DNA of 64,000 bases from an uncultured Dorea sp. (GTDB lineage: Bacteria; Bacillota; Clostridia; Lachnospirales; Lachnospiraceae), in the NCBI GenBank assembly GCA_910584095.1, contig CAJTYU010000012.1, positions 16,689 to 80,688 of the forward strand, given 5' to 3'. Made by a program: the position numbers and the translations under genes. The notes beneath the pieces are model-generated. The model searched no databases, was not told the DNA's origin, and was given only the letters and a program-made list of their open reading frames with translations. Positions within the stretch are counted from its first letter, which is position 1, and each line of letters begins with the position of its first letter. Positions 43,487 to 51,986 of the stretch are shown here, one piece after another.

Positions 43487-43587
43487 TGCAAGATACCTCC
43501 TTCAACAAATAGATTACACAGACATAGTATCCGCAATGCCGGAATTATTATTCACAATCCTATAAACTTTTCATTCTTCCCGTCTGG

Positions 43588-44868
43588 TTACGCCTGACGG
43601 TAAATAATATCGTCACGCTCCGGCCCGTTAGAAACCATCGTGATCGGATATCCGATATGCTCTTCTACAAATTCAATATATTTACGGCAATTCTCCGGAA
43701 GCTTTTCATAATCTCTAATCCCGGAAATATCACATTTCCAGCCCGGAAGCGTCTCATACACTGGTTTTGCCTTCTCTAGCAAATAGGTCGTCGGAAATTC
43801 TGTCGTTATCTCTCCGTTAATCTCATAGCCTACGCATACTGGAATCTCATCCAAATATCCCAGTACATCTAATACCGTAAAAGCCACGTCTGTCGCGCCC
43901 TGCATCCTGCAGCCGTATTTAGATGCCACACAATCAAACCATCCCATACGTCTTGGCCGTCCTGTTGTAGCGCCAAATTCTCCGCCGTCTCCGCCGCGGC
44001 GTCTCAGCTCGTCCGCCTCGTCTCCAAAAATCTCGCTGACAAAAGCCCCCGCTCCTACTGCGCTGGAATAAGCCTTGCATACCGTAATAATTTTCTTAAT
44101 CTCATACGGAGGAATCCCCGCGCCGATAGCTCCATAGGCCGCCAGCGTAGAAGAAGACGTCACCATCGGATAGATGCCATGATCCGGATCCTTTAAGGAG
44201 CCAAGCTGTCCCTCCAAAAGAATCTCTCTGCCTTCCTTCAGTGCGTTGTATAGGTACAGCGACACATCACACACATATGGCTCTACCATCTTTTTATATT
44301 CCTGCAATTCCTTGTACAACTCATCCGGATCGATTTCCGGTTTGTGGTACAGATGCTTCAGGAGTACATTCTTTTGTTCTGCCACACGCACAACCTTTTC
44401 CTTCAGAAGTTCATCGCAAAACAGCTCGCTTACCTGAAAACCTACTTTCGCATACTTATCAGAATAAAATGGCGCGATCCCCGATTTTGTTGAGCCAAAT
44501 GATTTGCCGCCCAAACGTTCCTCCTCGTATGCATCGAAATTCTTATGGTAAGACATCACCATCTGCGCACGGTCAGACACCAGAATCTTAGGCATTGGCA
44601 CGCCTCTGTCAATGATCGACTGAATCTCCTGAAATAAAATCGGTATATCCAAAGCAACGCCATTTCCAATAATACTGGTAGTGTGATCATAAAATACGCC
44701 TGATGGCAGTGTGTGGAGTGCAAACTTGCCATAATTGTTGATTATCGTGTGTCCCGCATTCGCGCCTCCCTGAAAACGAACAATAATATCGGCCTGCTCT
44801 CCAAGCATATCCGTTATCTTACCTTTACCTTCATCTCCCCAGTTTGCGCCGACTACTGCTTTTACCAT
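43588..44868 (-). CDS. purA: Adenylosuccinate synthetase
   Basis: A 426-residue GTP-dependent ligase joining IMP and aspartate in AMP synthesis. The GTP/IMP loop is GANWGDEGKGKITDML (residues 7-22). Other family blocks are GGANAGHTI, the STKSGIAPFYSDKY segment, LLEGQLGSLKDPDHGIYPMVTSS and GRPRRMGWFDCVASKYG. Length is usual. The ATG has AGGAGGAATTG upstream. It is monocistronic, 103 bases after cls. Confidence 0.96.
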   Translation of the reverse strand: MVKAVVGANWGDEGKGKITDMLGEQADIIVRFQGGANAGHTIINNYGKFALHTLPSGVFYDHTTSIIGNGVALDIPILFQEIQSIIDRGVPMPKILVSDRAQMVMSYHKNFDAYEEERLGGKSFGSTKSGIAPFYSDKYAKVGFQVSELFCDELLKEKVVRVAEQKNVLLKHLYHKPEIDPDELYKELQEYKKMVEPYVCDVSLYLYNALKEGREILLEGQLGSLKDPDHGIYPMVTSSSTLAAYGAIGAGIPPYEIKKIITVCKAYSSAVGAGAFVSEIFGDEADELRRRGGDGGEFGATTGRPRRMGWFDCVASKYGCRMQGATDVAFTVLDVLGYLDEIPVCVGYEINGEITTEFPTTYLLEKAKPVYETLPGWKCDISGIRDYEKLPENCRKYIEFVEEHIGYPITMVSNGPERDDIIYRQA

Positions 44869-44971
44869 AACAATTCCTCCTGTGTGCTATATGCAATACC
44901 ATATTGTTAAAAGACCTTTCGTCCCCAATTCTGTATTATACTATAATTCCCTGTTCTTGTACATTATTATT

Positions 44972-46531
44972 TCACATAAGCGGTGCGAATAACCGCAGAA
45001 CCTGTCCCACAACTTTCGCTTTAAGCGGACGGTTCTGAACTTCCGTCAGACTAACCTTATGACTGCGCTCCAAGGTATTTTGAAAATCTACTTCAATACT
45101 GCCGACTGCCGGATTATTATAAATCAGCACGCCGCACTCAAAATGCAGATATAAACTCCGGTAATCCAGATTAATCGTTCCTACCGTCGCCGTATCATCG
45201 TCCGACACAAACACCTTAGCATGGACAAACCCCGGCGTGTATTCATAAATCTGTACGCCCGCCTGAATCAGTTCCTTGTAAAATGTCTGCGCAGCGGCAA
45301 ACGCATACCATTTATCCGGAATATGCGGCATGATAATAATAACCTCGATTCCGCTCTTAGCCGCTCTGGTAAGCGTTGTAATCATCTCGCTGTCCAAAAT
45401 CAGATAAGGCGTCATAATGTGCACATACTTCTTTGCATGGTTCAAGATATGAAAATAAACTTCCTCGCCCACATTTTCATTATCGTAAGGATGATCTCCG
45501 TAAGGAATCACATAACCCGTCCATCTAGTAGTCCAGGCTCTCTTAACGGTCAGATACTTCTCATAATTCTCTGTCTCCTTTTCATCAAGGTTCCACATCT
45601 GCAGAAACAGCATTGTGAAGCTCTGTACTGCGTCGCCTTTCAGCATAACTGCCGTATCCTTCCAGTGGCCGAACCGCTCCAGCTCATTAATATATTCATC
45701 CGCCAGATTAATTCCGCCGGTAAACGCAGTCCTGCCGTCAATCACACAGATTTTCCGATGATCTCTGTTGTTCTGCACCGTAGAGAGAAAAGGGACAATC
45801 GGATTCGACATCTTACACTGAATACCCATCTTCCGTATTTTCTTATAATAGTTATACGGAAAATTTGTAATAGCGCAGGTTCCGTCATACATGAAACGGA
45901 CCTCGACGCCTTCGGCCGCCTTTCTCCTGAGAATTTCCAGAATCGTATTCCACATATGTCCTTCCGCGATAATAAAATACTCCATAAAGATATATTCTCT
46001 AGCCTTTTCCAGCTCTTTTATTAACGCTCGGAATTTATCTTCACCCAAAGGGAAATACGTCACTTCCGTATTCCGATAGGCAGGGAATCTAAGATAATCC
46101 GACAGATAATAGGCAAGATTAGCCATTGCGGGCTTACTGTCTCTAATCTCTTCAACAATCTCTTCTTCCTGAAGCATGTAAGGACTTTCCTCCAGCTTTA
46201 ATGTCTCCAGCTTCTCTCCTACCCACCGGGTGCCCACCTGAAGTTCTACATAAATATAGAACAGCGTCCCCACCGCCGGAAAAGCCATGATACACAAAAT
46301 CCAGGTCATCTTAAACGCCGGGTTATCCTCTGAATTGATAATATAGATCAAAACGCAGATACCCACTATAGTAAACGCCATATTAATATAAATCGTATAT
46401 TGCCTGAGCATACTCATCGATACGGCTACAATTGCAAGCTGCAGCAATATCATCAGTAAGATCAGGCCGGTACGGCTGAATATTATCCGAAAAAGCCCTC
46501 CCTTAGCCTTTTTCAATCTCTTATGCTCCAT
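44972..46531 (-). CDS. cls: Cardiolipin synthase (phospholipase D type)
   Basis: A 519-residue membrane enzyme that condenses two phosphatidylglycerols into cardiolipin. Two N-terminal helices (about 20-65) are followed by two HKD motifs, HRKICVIDGRTAFTGG (about 250) and HAKVFVSDDDTATVGT (about 430). The phospholipase D fold and length match bacterial Cls. The ATG is preceded by a GAGGAGAGA site. No neighbouring lipid genes. Paralogues are frequent, so it may not be the only one. Confidence 0.94.
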   Translation of the reverse strand: MEHKRLKKAKGGLFRIIFSRTGLILLMILLQLAIVAVSMSMLRQYTIYINMAFTIVGICVLIYIINSEDNPAFKMTWILCIMAFPAVGTLFYIYVELQVGTRWVGEKLETLKLEESPYMLQEEEIVEEIRDSKPAMANLAYYLSDYLRFPAYRNTEVTYFPLGEDKFRALIKELEKAREYIFMEYFIIAEGHMWNTILEILRRKAAEGVEVRFMYDGTCAITNFPYNYYKKIRKMGIQCKMSNPIVPFLSTVQNNRDHRKICVIDGRTAFTGGINLADEYINELERFGHWKDTAVMLKGDAVQSFTMLFLQMWNLDEKETENYEKYLTVKRAWTTRWTGYVIPYGDHPYDNENVGEEVYFHILNHAKKYVHIMTPYLILDSEMITTLTRAAKSGIEVIIIMPHIPDKWYAFAAAQTFYKELIQAGVQIYEYTPGFVHAKVFVSDDDTATVGTINLDYRSLYLHFECGVLIYNNPAVGSIEVDFQNTLERSHKVSLTEVQNRPLKAKVVGQVLRLFAPLM

Positions 46532-46751
46532 AGATGTCTCTCCTCACTTGAATTATATACCGCATATTTTTCATAATGATAAGTTTATCACACTTCATCT
46601 TCCATCTCAAGAAGCCTTTTGAAATGATTGCATAACTATGGCTCTCACATAACAGTTCACTAAATTTTTATATCCTTCCCCTTTCTTTTTTCTCAAAAAG
46701 GTATTACAATAGATTTATCTATATGCGAAACCGAAGAAAGGAGTTAGACAC

Positions 46752-47051
46752 ATGTCAAAAACATTCAAGCGTTTATTAGGATTAGCCGCAGTTGGAGGAG
46801 CTGCTGCTGCAGGAGTAATATATTATCTTAACAAATCTGAGGATAGCGACGACGACTTTTTAGATGAATTTGATGATGACTTTGATCTGGACGATGACTT
46901 AAATCCTGCAGGAGAACGGGAGTATGTATCTCTGAATACCGCCCCAAAAACCGAAGAACCCGAACCTGAAGAAAAGGAAGCACCGACAGCCAAAGACGAA
47001 AACGAGGCTGACAAAGCAAAAGCTGCAGATCCAGAAGAAAAAGCTGAATAG
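46752..47051 (+). CDS. Small acidic protein with N-terminal membrane helix
   Basis: A 99-residue protein. GAAAGGAG precedes the ATG. Residues 5-26 form a membrane helix or uncleaved signal anchor (LLGLAAVGGAAAAGVIYYL). An acidic patch with DDDFLDEFDDDFDLDDD comes next, followed by a disordered Glu/Pro/Ala/Lys tail ending PEEKAE. The repeated DDF elements recall the 3568-3825 product. Function unknown; it may be a cell-envelope or scaffold factor. A terminator follows. Confidence 0.75.
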   Translation: MSKTFKRLLGLAAVGGAAAAGVIYYLNKSEDSDDDFLDEFDDDFDLDDDLNPAGEREYVSLNTAPKTEEPEPEEKEAPTAKDENEADKAKAADPEEKAE

Positions 47052-47062
47052 TACGATATCTG

Positions 47063-47095
47063 AGAGAGACCCTTCCGCAAAGAAGAGGTCTCTCT
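47063..47095. terminator. Bidirectional terminator
   Basis: AGAGAGACC (47063-47071) and GGTCTCTCT (47087-47095) pair perfectly around 15 bases, between the convergent acidic-protein and PilZ genes. A TTCTT tract follows on the plus strand. Confidence 0.75.
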
Positions 47096-47106
47096 TCTTA
47101 TCATCC

Positions 47107-47751
47107 CTATGGTGCATATTCCTCAATTTCTTTCTTTGCCTTTGCCTGAAGCACCTCAGTCTGAAATACATAATTGCGGATCAGCATTTCCGCTCTCGGC
47201 TGGAGATTTATAAACTGACATCCATAGCCATAGAGCCCCTTCCCCCGCACAGGACGCTGTTTTTGTATACATGCAGTAATATTTACCGGTTCCTTTAAGC
47301 TGGGAATAATTGCTGATACCATCGTACCCGGCTGGAACTTCTGCTTTGAAACAAATTGAAATCCTCCGGTTCCAATATCTTTTATATTTACATACTTTTC
47401 CCTCGTCTGCCCCTCCGGCAGAAGAGAAGCCTGAATGGTCGCATACACGCGGAAATTCTTCCTCTCCTCTGGAATATCTTTCGTAACCGCGCGGGCTGTG
47501 TAATACTCTTTGTCCTCCTCCGGCGCGCAACAAATATGAAACTCTTCCGTCAAGGTAAAAATGAACGCCCTGTAATCATACTTCCTGCCTTCCGGCATTA
47601 GGAAAAACTTCTGCGGAAATTCCTCCGGCGCTTCCCCGGAAAAAAAGAGGATAATTGTATCCGGGCTTTCCCTTTTATACTGAATATCCGCTAAAAAATT
47701 GCAGTTCAAATAATACAGCGTCCCATTTAATATTTTATGTAATATGTCCAT
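47107..47751 (-). CDS. PilZ-domain protein (YcgR-like c-di-GMP receptor)
   Basis: A 214-residue protein. The N-terminal part (about 1-95) resembles the YcgR-N/flagellar brake fold. The PilZ domain (about 98-205) keeps the c-di-GMP-binding residues: RKNFRVYA (RxxxR) and VNIKDIGTGGFQFVS (D/NxSxxG with Thr for Ser). The ATG at 47751 has AAGGAGG upstream at 11 bases; the frame extends 35 codons further without a site. It likely couples c-di-GMP to motility or surface behaviour. No flagellar genes are near. Confidence 0.85.
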   Translation of the reverse strand: MDILHKILNGTLYYLNCNFLADIQYKRESPDTIILFFSGEAPEEFPQKFFLMPEGRKYDYRAFIFTLTEEFHICCAPEEDKEYYTARAVTKDIPEERKNFRVYATIQASLLPEGQTREKYVNIKDIGTGGFQFVSKQKFQPGTMVSAIIPSLKEPVNITACIQKQRPVRGKGLYGYGCQFINLQPRAEMLIRNYVFQTEVLQAKAKKEIEEYAP

Positions 47752-47843
47752 AAATATGAATACCTCCTTCTTTTTTATAACTATCATCATTCTGATGCAC
47801 GAATCGTTTCTACAAATTATTTTACCAGGGTAAACTCCCAGAT

Positions 47844-49241
47844 TCAAGGCTTCCACACGCGGCAGAGTATCTTGGCCGCTTCTTCGATTTCCTCCTCCGA
47901 CATGTTCGCATACCCAAGCAGTACCGTCGCCTTTTCATCTCTTTCTCCAATAATATAATCTGACAGCCCATACACCCTTATTCCGGCCCTCTTAGCTCTT
48001 TTGATCAAATCTTCCTCTGTTGCCTTCCCGCCGAAAGTAAGAAGCAGATGCACGCCTGCATGTTCTCCGGAAATCCTGCACGCATCTGCAAGAGGCGCAA
48101 GTCCTTTAATCAGCAGATCATGTCTTCCCTTATAAAGGGCTCTCGTCTTGTTCAAATGTCTTTCATAATAACCGTCCTCCACAAAATGCCGTACGATCAT
48201 CTGATCGACTACCGAAACTGTTGAGTTAATAAACCCGCATTTATCCAGATATACATCTGTAAGCTCCTTTGGCAAAACCATATAACTCATACGGATAGCC
48301 GGGGCAATGGATTTAGAAAATGTTCCCAGATAAATAACCTTTCCGCCTCTATCATAACCCTGAAGCGCCGGAATCGGTTTCCCCTTGTACCGAAATTCGC
48401 TGTCATAATCATCCTCGATAATATAACGTCCCTCCTTTTCATTTGCCCATCTTAGCAGCTCCATCCGCCGTTTCATAGGCATTACAATCCCGGTGGGATA
48501 CTGATGGGAGGGCGTTACGTACGCCACGTCTGCCTCTGTGTCCTTGAGGATGGTAACCTTCATCCCATATCCATCCATTTCAATGGGGAGAACTCTGTAG
48601 GACTGGCTCACAAACAGACGATATGCCTGCTTATAAGAAGGATTCTCTACCGCAATAGTATGCTCTCTTCCTAATATGGAGCACAAAAGCATCAGAAGGT
48701 AATCGCTGCCCGCCCCTACGATTATCTGTTCCGGACTGCAGTTTACACCCCTAGCCTGATACAGATACTTCCTGATTGCTTCGCGAAATCCCTTCTCACC
48801 CTGTGGATTTCCAAGGCGGAACAGTTCTACCTTGTCATCCATTAGGATGTCCTTAGAAATCTTTCTCCATACGTTATAGGGAAAGCTCTTCAAATCCACC
48901 CCGTTCGGCGTAAAATCGAACCGATACTGCTCTTTCTTTTCGGTTCTTTTCTCTAATCCGGGTTTTTTTTCATGAATCAAATGATACAGCCCTTCTACCT
49001 GCGCCACAAAAAATCCCCGGTAAGGCTCTGATTCAATATATCCTTCTGACAGAAGCTGCTCATAAGCAAGCTCCACCGTGCTCCGACTGACCTCCAAATG
49101 TTTTGCCAAAAGCCTTGTGGAAGGCAGTTTTTCCCGGTAAGCAAGCTTCCCGGATATAATATTTTCTTTGATATAAAGATAAATCTGTTCATATAACGGT
49201 CTTTTATCCTTTGGCTTTAAATTTATTGTCAGTTCATTCAT
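47844..49241 (-). CDS. MocR/PdxR-type GntR regulator with aminotransferase-like domain
   Basis: A 465-residue regulator. The N-terminal winged helix has PLYEQIYLYIKENIISGKL and STRLLAKHLEVSRSTVELAY (residues 15-60). The rest is a fold-type I PLP domain with VGAGSDYLLMLLCSI, VAYVTPSHQYPTG, IIEDDYDSEFRY and the PLP Lys in YLGTFSKSIAPAIR. MocR proteins sense pyridoxal phosphate or related amines. The ATG at 49241 directly abuts an AAGAGG element, with a terminator hairpin just before it; upstream in-frame starts (for example the ATG at about 49271) fall inside that hairpin. The start is therefore uncertain. Target genes are not evident. Confidence 0.85.
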   Translation of the reverse strand: MNELTINLKPKDKRPLYEQIYLYIKENIISGKLAYREKLPSTRLLAKHLEVSRSTVELAYEQLLSEGYIESEPYRGFFVAQVEGLYHLIHEKKPGLEKRTEKKEQYRFDFTPNGVDLKSFPYNVWRKISKDILMDDKVELFRLGNPQGEKGFREAIRKYLYQARGVNCSPEQIIVGAGSDYLLMLLCSILGREHTIAVENPSYKQAYRLFVSQSYRVLPIEMDGYGMKVTILKDTEADVAYVTPSHQYPTGIVMPMKRRMELLRWANEKEGRYIIEDDYDSEFRYKGKPIPALQGYDRGGKVIYLGTFSKSIAPAIRMSYMVLPKELTDVYLDKCGFINSTVSVVDQMIVRHFVEDGYYERHLNKTRALYKGRHDLLIKGLAPLADACRISGEHAGVHLLLTFGGKATEEDLIKRAKRAGIRVYGLSDYIIGERDEKATVLLGYANMSEEEIEEAAKILCRVWKP

Positions 49242-49247
49242 CCTCTT

Positions 49248-49283
49248 AAAAAACAAACCCACAGCGCTCATCCGCACTGTGGG
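49248..49283 (-). terminator. Terminator of glnS abutting the MocR start
   Basis: CCCACAG (49258-49264) and CTGTGGG (49277-49283) form a perfect stem. On the minus strand TTTGTTTTTT (49248-49257) follows, then immediately AAGAGG and the MocR start. A terminator so close to a start codon could also serve as an attenuator. Confidence 0.8.
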
Positions 49284-49342
49284 CATTCTCCTTCCATAAA
49301 GTCTAAGCCCCGCAGCAGACAACTATCTTTTCTAGTCCGGCT

Positions 49343-49361
49343 GCTTGGCCCGCTTCTTCGC
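49343..49361 (+). repeat. Dispersed 19-bp repeat, copy 3
   Basis: GCTTGGCCCGCTTCTTCGC lies just past the glnS stop. It differs from copy 2 (17959) at one position inside the 19 bases. A looser echo, TTCTTCGCG with upstream GCCCGCGGC, occurs near 55368-55390. Confidence 0.5.
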
Positions 49362-49382
49362 GGAAATCTATTCTTCCCTCAA

Positions 49383-51050
49383 CTATTTCGGAAGCCTAAA
49401 AGAGCTCTTTAGAGATACAATCCTGTTAAATACCATAGCATCCGGCTTAGAATCTTTCGCATCAATGCAGAAATATCCGTTCCTCACAAATTGGAAGCTG
49501 TCATAAGGCTTTGCATCTGCAAAATTAGGCTCTACATAACAATTCTTGCGAACCTCCAGGGAATTTGAATTGATATTCATGGAGCCGTCCTCCTCATTGT
49601 AGACGCCTTTTTCCTCATCAATCAGATTCCCATAGAGACGAACCTCCGCTTTCTTCGCGTACGGCGCCGCCACCCAGTGAATGGTTCCTTTCACTTTCCG
49701 TCCGGCAAAGCCGCTTCCGCTCTTCGTCTCCGGATCATAGGTACAATGTACTACGGTCACATTGCCTTCATCATCCGTTTCATAACTTACGCACTTTACA
49801 AAATACGCCTGCATCAAACGAACCTCATTTCCCGGAAAGAGCCGGAAATATTTCTTTGGAGGCTCAATCATAAAATCCTCCCGCTCAATATAAAGCTCGC
49901 GGCAGAATGGAAGCTTTCTCTTCCCAAGAGCCTCGTTCTCCAGATTATTCTCCGCCTCAAGCCACTCCGTCTCATCCTCCGGATAATTGTCAATCACAAG
50001 CTTAATCGGATCAAGTACCGCCATCATCCGGGGACGCTTCATCTTAAGGTCTTCTCTGATACAATATTCCAGCATAGCATAATCTACAGAGCCCTGTGCC
50101 TTAGATACCCCGCACAGTTCCACAAACATCCGCAGGGATTCCGGAGTAAATCCGCGTCTCCTAAGCGCCGCGATAGATACCAGACGCGGATCGTCCCATC
50201 CATCCACAATACCATCCTCCACCAGCTTCTTAATATAACGCTTGCCGGTCACCACATTAGTCAGATATAGCTTAGCAAATTCAATCTGCCTCGGCGCCGG
50301 ATCAAATTCACACTCTTTTACCACCCAGTCATACAGCGGCCTGTGGTCTTCAAATTCCAGCGTACAGATTGAATGGGTAATCTTCTCCACCGCATCCTCG
50401 ATAGGGTGTGCAAAATCATACATCGGATAAATGCACCACTTATCTCCCGTATTATGATGGGACATGTGCGCCACACGGTAAATCACAGGGTCGCGCATAT
50501 TGATATTCGGTGAAGCCATATCAATCTTCGCCCGCAGCACCTTCTCACCATCCTTATATACGCCGTTCTTCATCTCCTCAAAAAGCTTTAAATTCTCTTC
50601 CACAGAACGGCCGCGGTACGGGCTGTTCTTTCCGGGTTCCTTCAAAGTGCCCCGGTATTCCCGAATTTCTTCCGGACTCAAATCACAGACAAACGCCTTT
50701 CCTTTCTTAATCAGCTTCACGGCGCACTCATACATTACTTCAAAATAATCAGACGCAAAATATAAATGATCCTTAAAGTCAGCGCCGAGCCATTCCACAT
50801 CTGCCTTAATTGACTCTACAAATTCCATATCCTCCTTCGTCGGGTTGGTATCGTCAAACCGAAGATGGAAGGTTCCGTGATATTTTTCTGCCAGCCCTGA
50901 ATTTAAAATAATAGATTTGGCATGTCCAATGTGCAGATAACCGTTTGGCTCCGGCGGGAATCTGGTGCAGACTTCTGTATATACGCCCTCCGCAAGGTCT
51001 TTATCTATCTCCTGCTCAATAAAATTCTTTGAAACCGCTTCTTCTCCCAT
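49383..51050 (-). CDS. glnS: Glutaminyl-tRNA synthetase
   Basis: A 555-residue class I synthetase that charges tRNA-Gln. The HIGH motif is RFPPEPNGYLHIGHAKSI near residues 30-47. GlnRS-specific parts include RFDDTNPTKEDMEFVESI and GWDDPRLVSIAALRRRG. The place of the KMSKS loop reads VVTGKRYIKKLV instead of VMSKRKL, a departure in the second Ser position. The C-terminal beta barrels (FRLFPGNEVRLMQAYF) are present. An AGAGGAGG site precedes the ATG. No T-box is seen upstream. GlnRS in Clostridia is thought to be acquired; many relatives use GatCAB instead. Confidence 0.95.
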   Translation of the reverse strand: MGEEAVSKNFIEQEIDKDLAEGVYTEVCTRFPPEPNGYLHIGHAKSIILNSGLAEKYHGTFHLRFDDTNPTKEDMEFVESIKADVEWLGADFKDHLYFASDYFEVMYECAVKLIKKGKAFVCDLSPEEIREYRGTLKEPGKNSPYRGRSVEENLKLFEEMKNGVYKDGEKVLRAKIDMASPNINMRDPVIYRVAHMSHHNTGDKWCIYPMYDFAHPIEDAVEKITHSICTLEFEDHRPLYDWVVKECEFDPAPRQIEFAKLYLTNVVTGKRYIKKLVEDGIVDGWDDPRLVSIAALRRRGFTPESLRMFVELCGVSKAQGSVDYAMLEYCIREDLKMKRPRMMAVLDPIKLVIDNYPEDETEWLEAENNLENEALGKRKLPFCRELYIEREDFMIEPPKKYFRLFPGNEVRLMQAYFVKCVSYETDDEGNVTVVHCTYDPETKSGSGFAGRKVKGTIHWVAAPYAKKAEVRLYGNLIDEEKGVYNEEDGSMNINSNSLEVRKNCYVEPNFADAKPYDSFQFVRNGYFCIDAKDSKPDAMVFNRIVSLKSSFRLPK

Positions 51051-51140
51051 AGGTATCCTCCTCTATATCGTTCATTCTCGTCATTTTTTAATCTTATCAT
51101 ACTTCCAAATAACCCACAATAGAATAATTTTAAAAAACCA

Positions 51141-51170
51141 TTGACAAAACCACTATTTATATTGTATATT
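51141..51170 (+). promoter_or_regulatory. Promoter of tRNA-Thr
   Basis: TTGACA (51141-51146) and TATATT (51165-51170) with an 18-base spacer, about 60 bases before the tRNA. Confidence 0.65.
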
Positions 51171-51229
51171 TATCACGTTGCATATCTTAATCAGATACTA
51201 GCGATGATATGCGTGTTTCATACATATCT

Positions 51230-51302
51230 GCTGTCGTGGCTCAGTCGGTAGAGCGTCGCCTTGGTAAGGCGGAGGTCGGCGGTTCGATTCCGCTCGACAG
51301 CT
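51230..51302 (+). tRNA. tRNA-Thr(GGT)
   Basis: A 73-nt tRNA with acceptor stem GCTGTCG/CGACAGC, D arm GCTC/GAGC, anticodon loop TTGGTAA closed by TCGCC/GGCGG, giving anticodon GGT for ACC/ACT threonine codons, and T loop GGTTCGATTCC. Discriminator T; 3' CCA not encoded. It has its own promoter and terminator. Confidence 0.97.
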
Positions 51303-51309
51303 TTTATCT

Positions 51310-51347
51310 AAGAAGCTTTTCAAAACTTTTGTTTGGAAAAGCTTCTT
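51310..51347. terminator. Bidirectional terminator between tRNA-Thr and sigH
   Basis: AAGAAGCTTTTC (51310-51321) and GAAAAGCTTCTT (51336-51347) pair perfectly over 12 bases. T runs follow in the plus direction, and the stem directly touches the sigH stop, so it serves both convergent genes. Confidence 0.85.
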
Positions 51348-51968
51348 TTATTTCCGCTCGCTTAACAGTTTCCAAGTCTTCGCCTTGATTCTCTGAAGAG
51401 CATTATCCACAGTCTTCGGGCTTTTATTTATCAATTCTGCAATGGCTCTGTAATCCGTCCCCAAAAGATGCATATACATCACTCTCCGCTCTAGTTCGCT
51501 GAGTCTCCCTTCCAGCTCAGTCTCAAGCCCCTCTATATTCTCCCGGTTAATCACAGCATGCTCTGGATTGCTCTCCTCTCCTGCCTCAATAGTATCCAGC
51601 ACCCGGCCCTTTTTTCCCGATTCGGCTTCCTCATACAATGATACATAAGAATTCAGCGGAATATGTTTCTTCCGCTTCGAAGCCTCAATAGCGCTGTACA
51701 TCTGTCTGCGGATGCAAAGCTTCGCAAAGCTGAAAAAAGTTACCTTCTGCTCTGGATTATAATCCTGCACTGCCTTAAACAATCCGATCATTCCCTCCTG
51801 AATCAGATCGTCATTCTCTCCGCCCAAAAGAAATATGGCTTTTGCTTCTTTGCGTACAAGATTCTTATATTTTTCCATCAAAAAATCCATAATCTCCTTC
51901 TCGCCCTTTCGGAGCTCACGGATTAATTCTTCATCTGTAAACGCCTTGTATTTTGACATTCCAAGCAT
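51348..51968 (-). CDS. sigH: RNA polymerase sigma factor SigH (Spo0H)
   Basis: A 206-residue alternative sigma factor of the sigma-H branch, used at the onset of sporulation. Region 2 has DDLIQEGMIGLFKAVQDYNPEQ and FFSFAKLCIRRQMYSAIEASKR. Region 4 has LSELERRVMYMHLLGTDYRAIAELINKSPKTVDNALQRIK (HTH near residues 165-200). The ATG at 51968 is preceded by CAGGTG; a GTG three codons earlier is an alternative. It follows rlmB by 18 bases, the Bacillus order, but the yacP (rae1) gene usually between them is missing. Confidence 0.93.
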   Translation of the reverse strand: MLGMSKYKAFTDEELIRELRKGEKEIMDFLMEKYKNLVRKEAKAIFLLGGENDDLIQEGMIGLFKAVQDYNPEQKVTFFSFAKLCIRRQMYSAIEASKRKKHIPLNSYVSLYEEAESGKKGRVLDTIEAGEESNPEHAVINRENIEGLETELEGRLSELERRVMYMHLLGTDYRAIAELINKSPKTVDNALQRIKAKTWKLLSERK

Positions 51969-51986
51969 CTCTTTCACCTGAACCCT

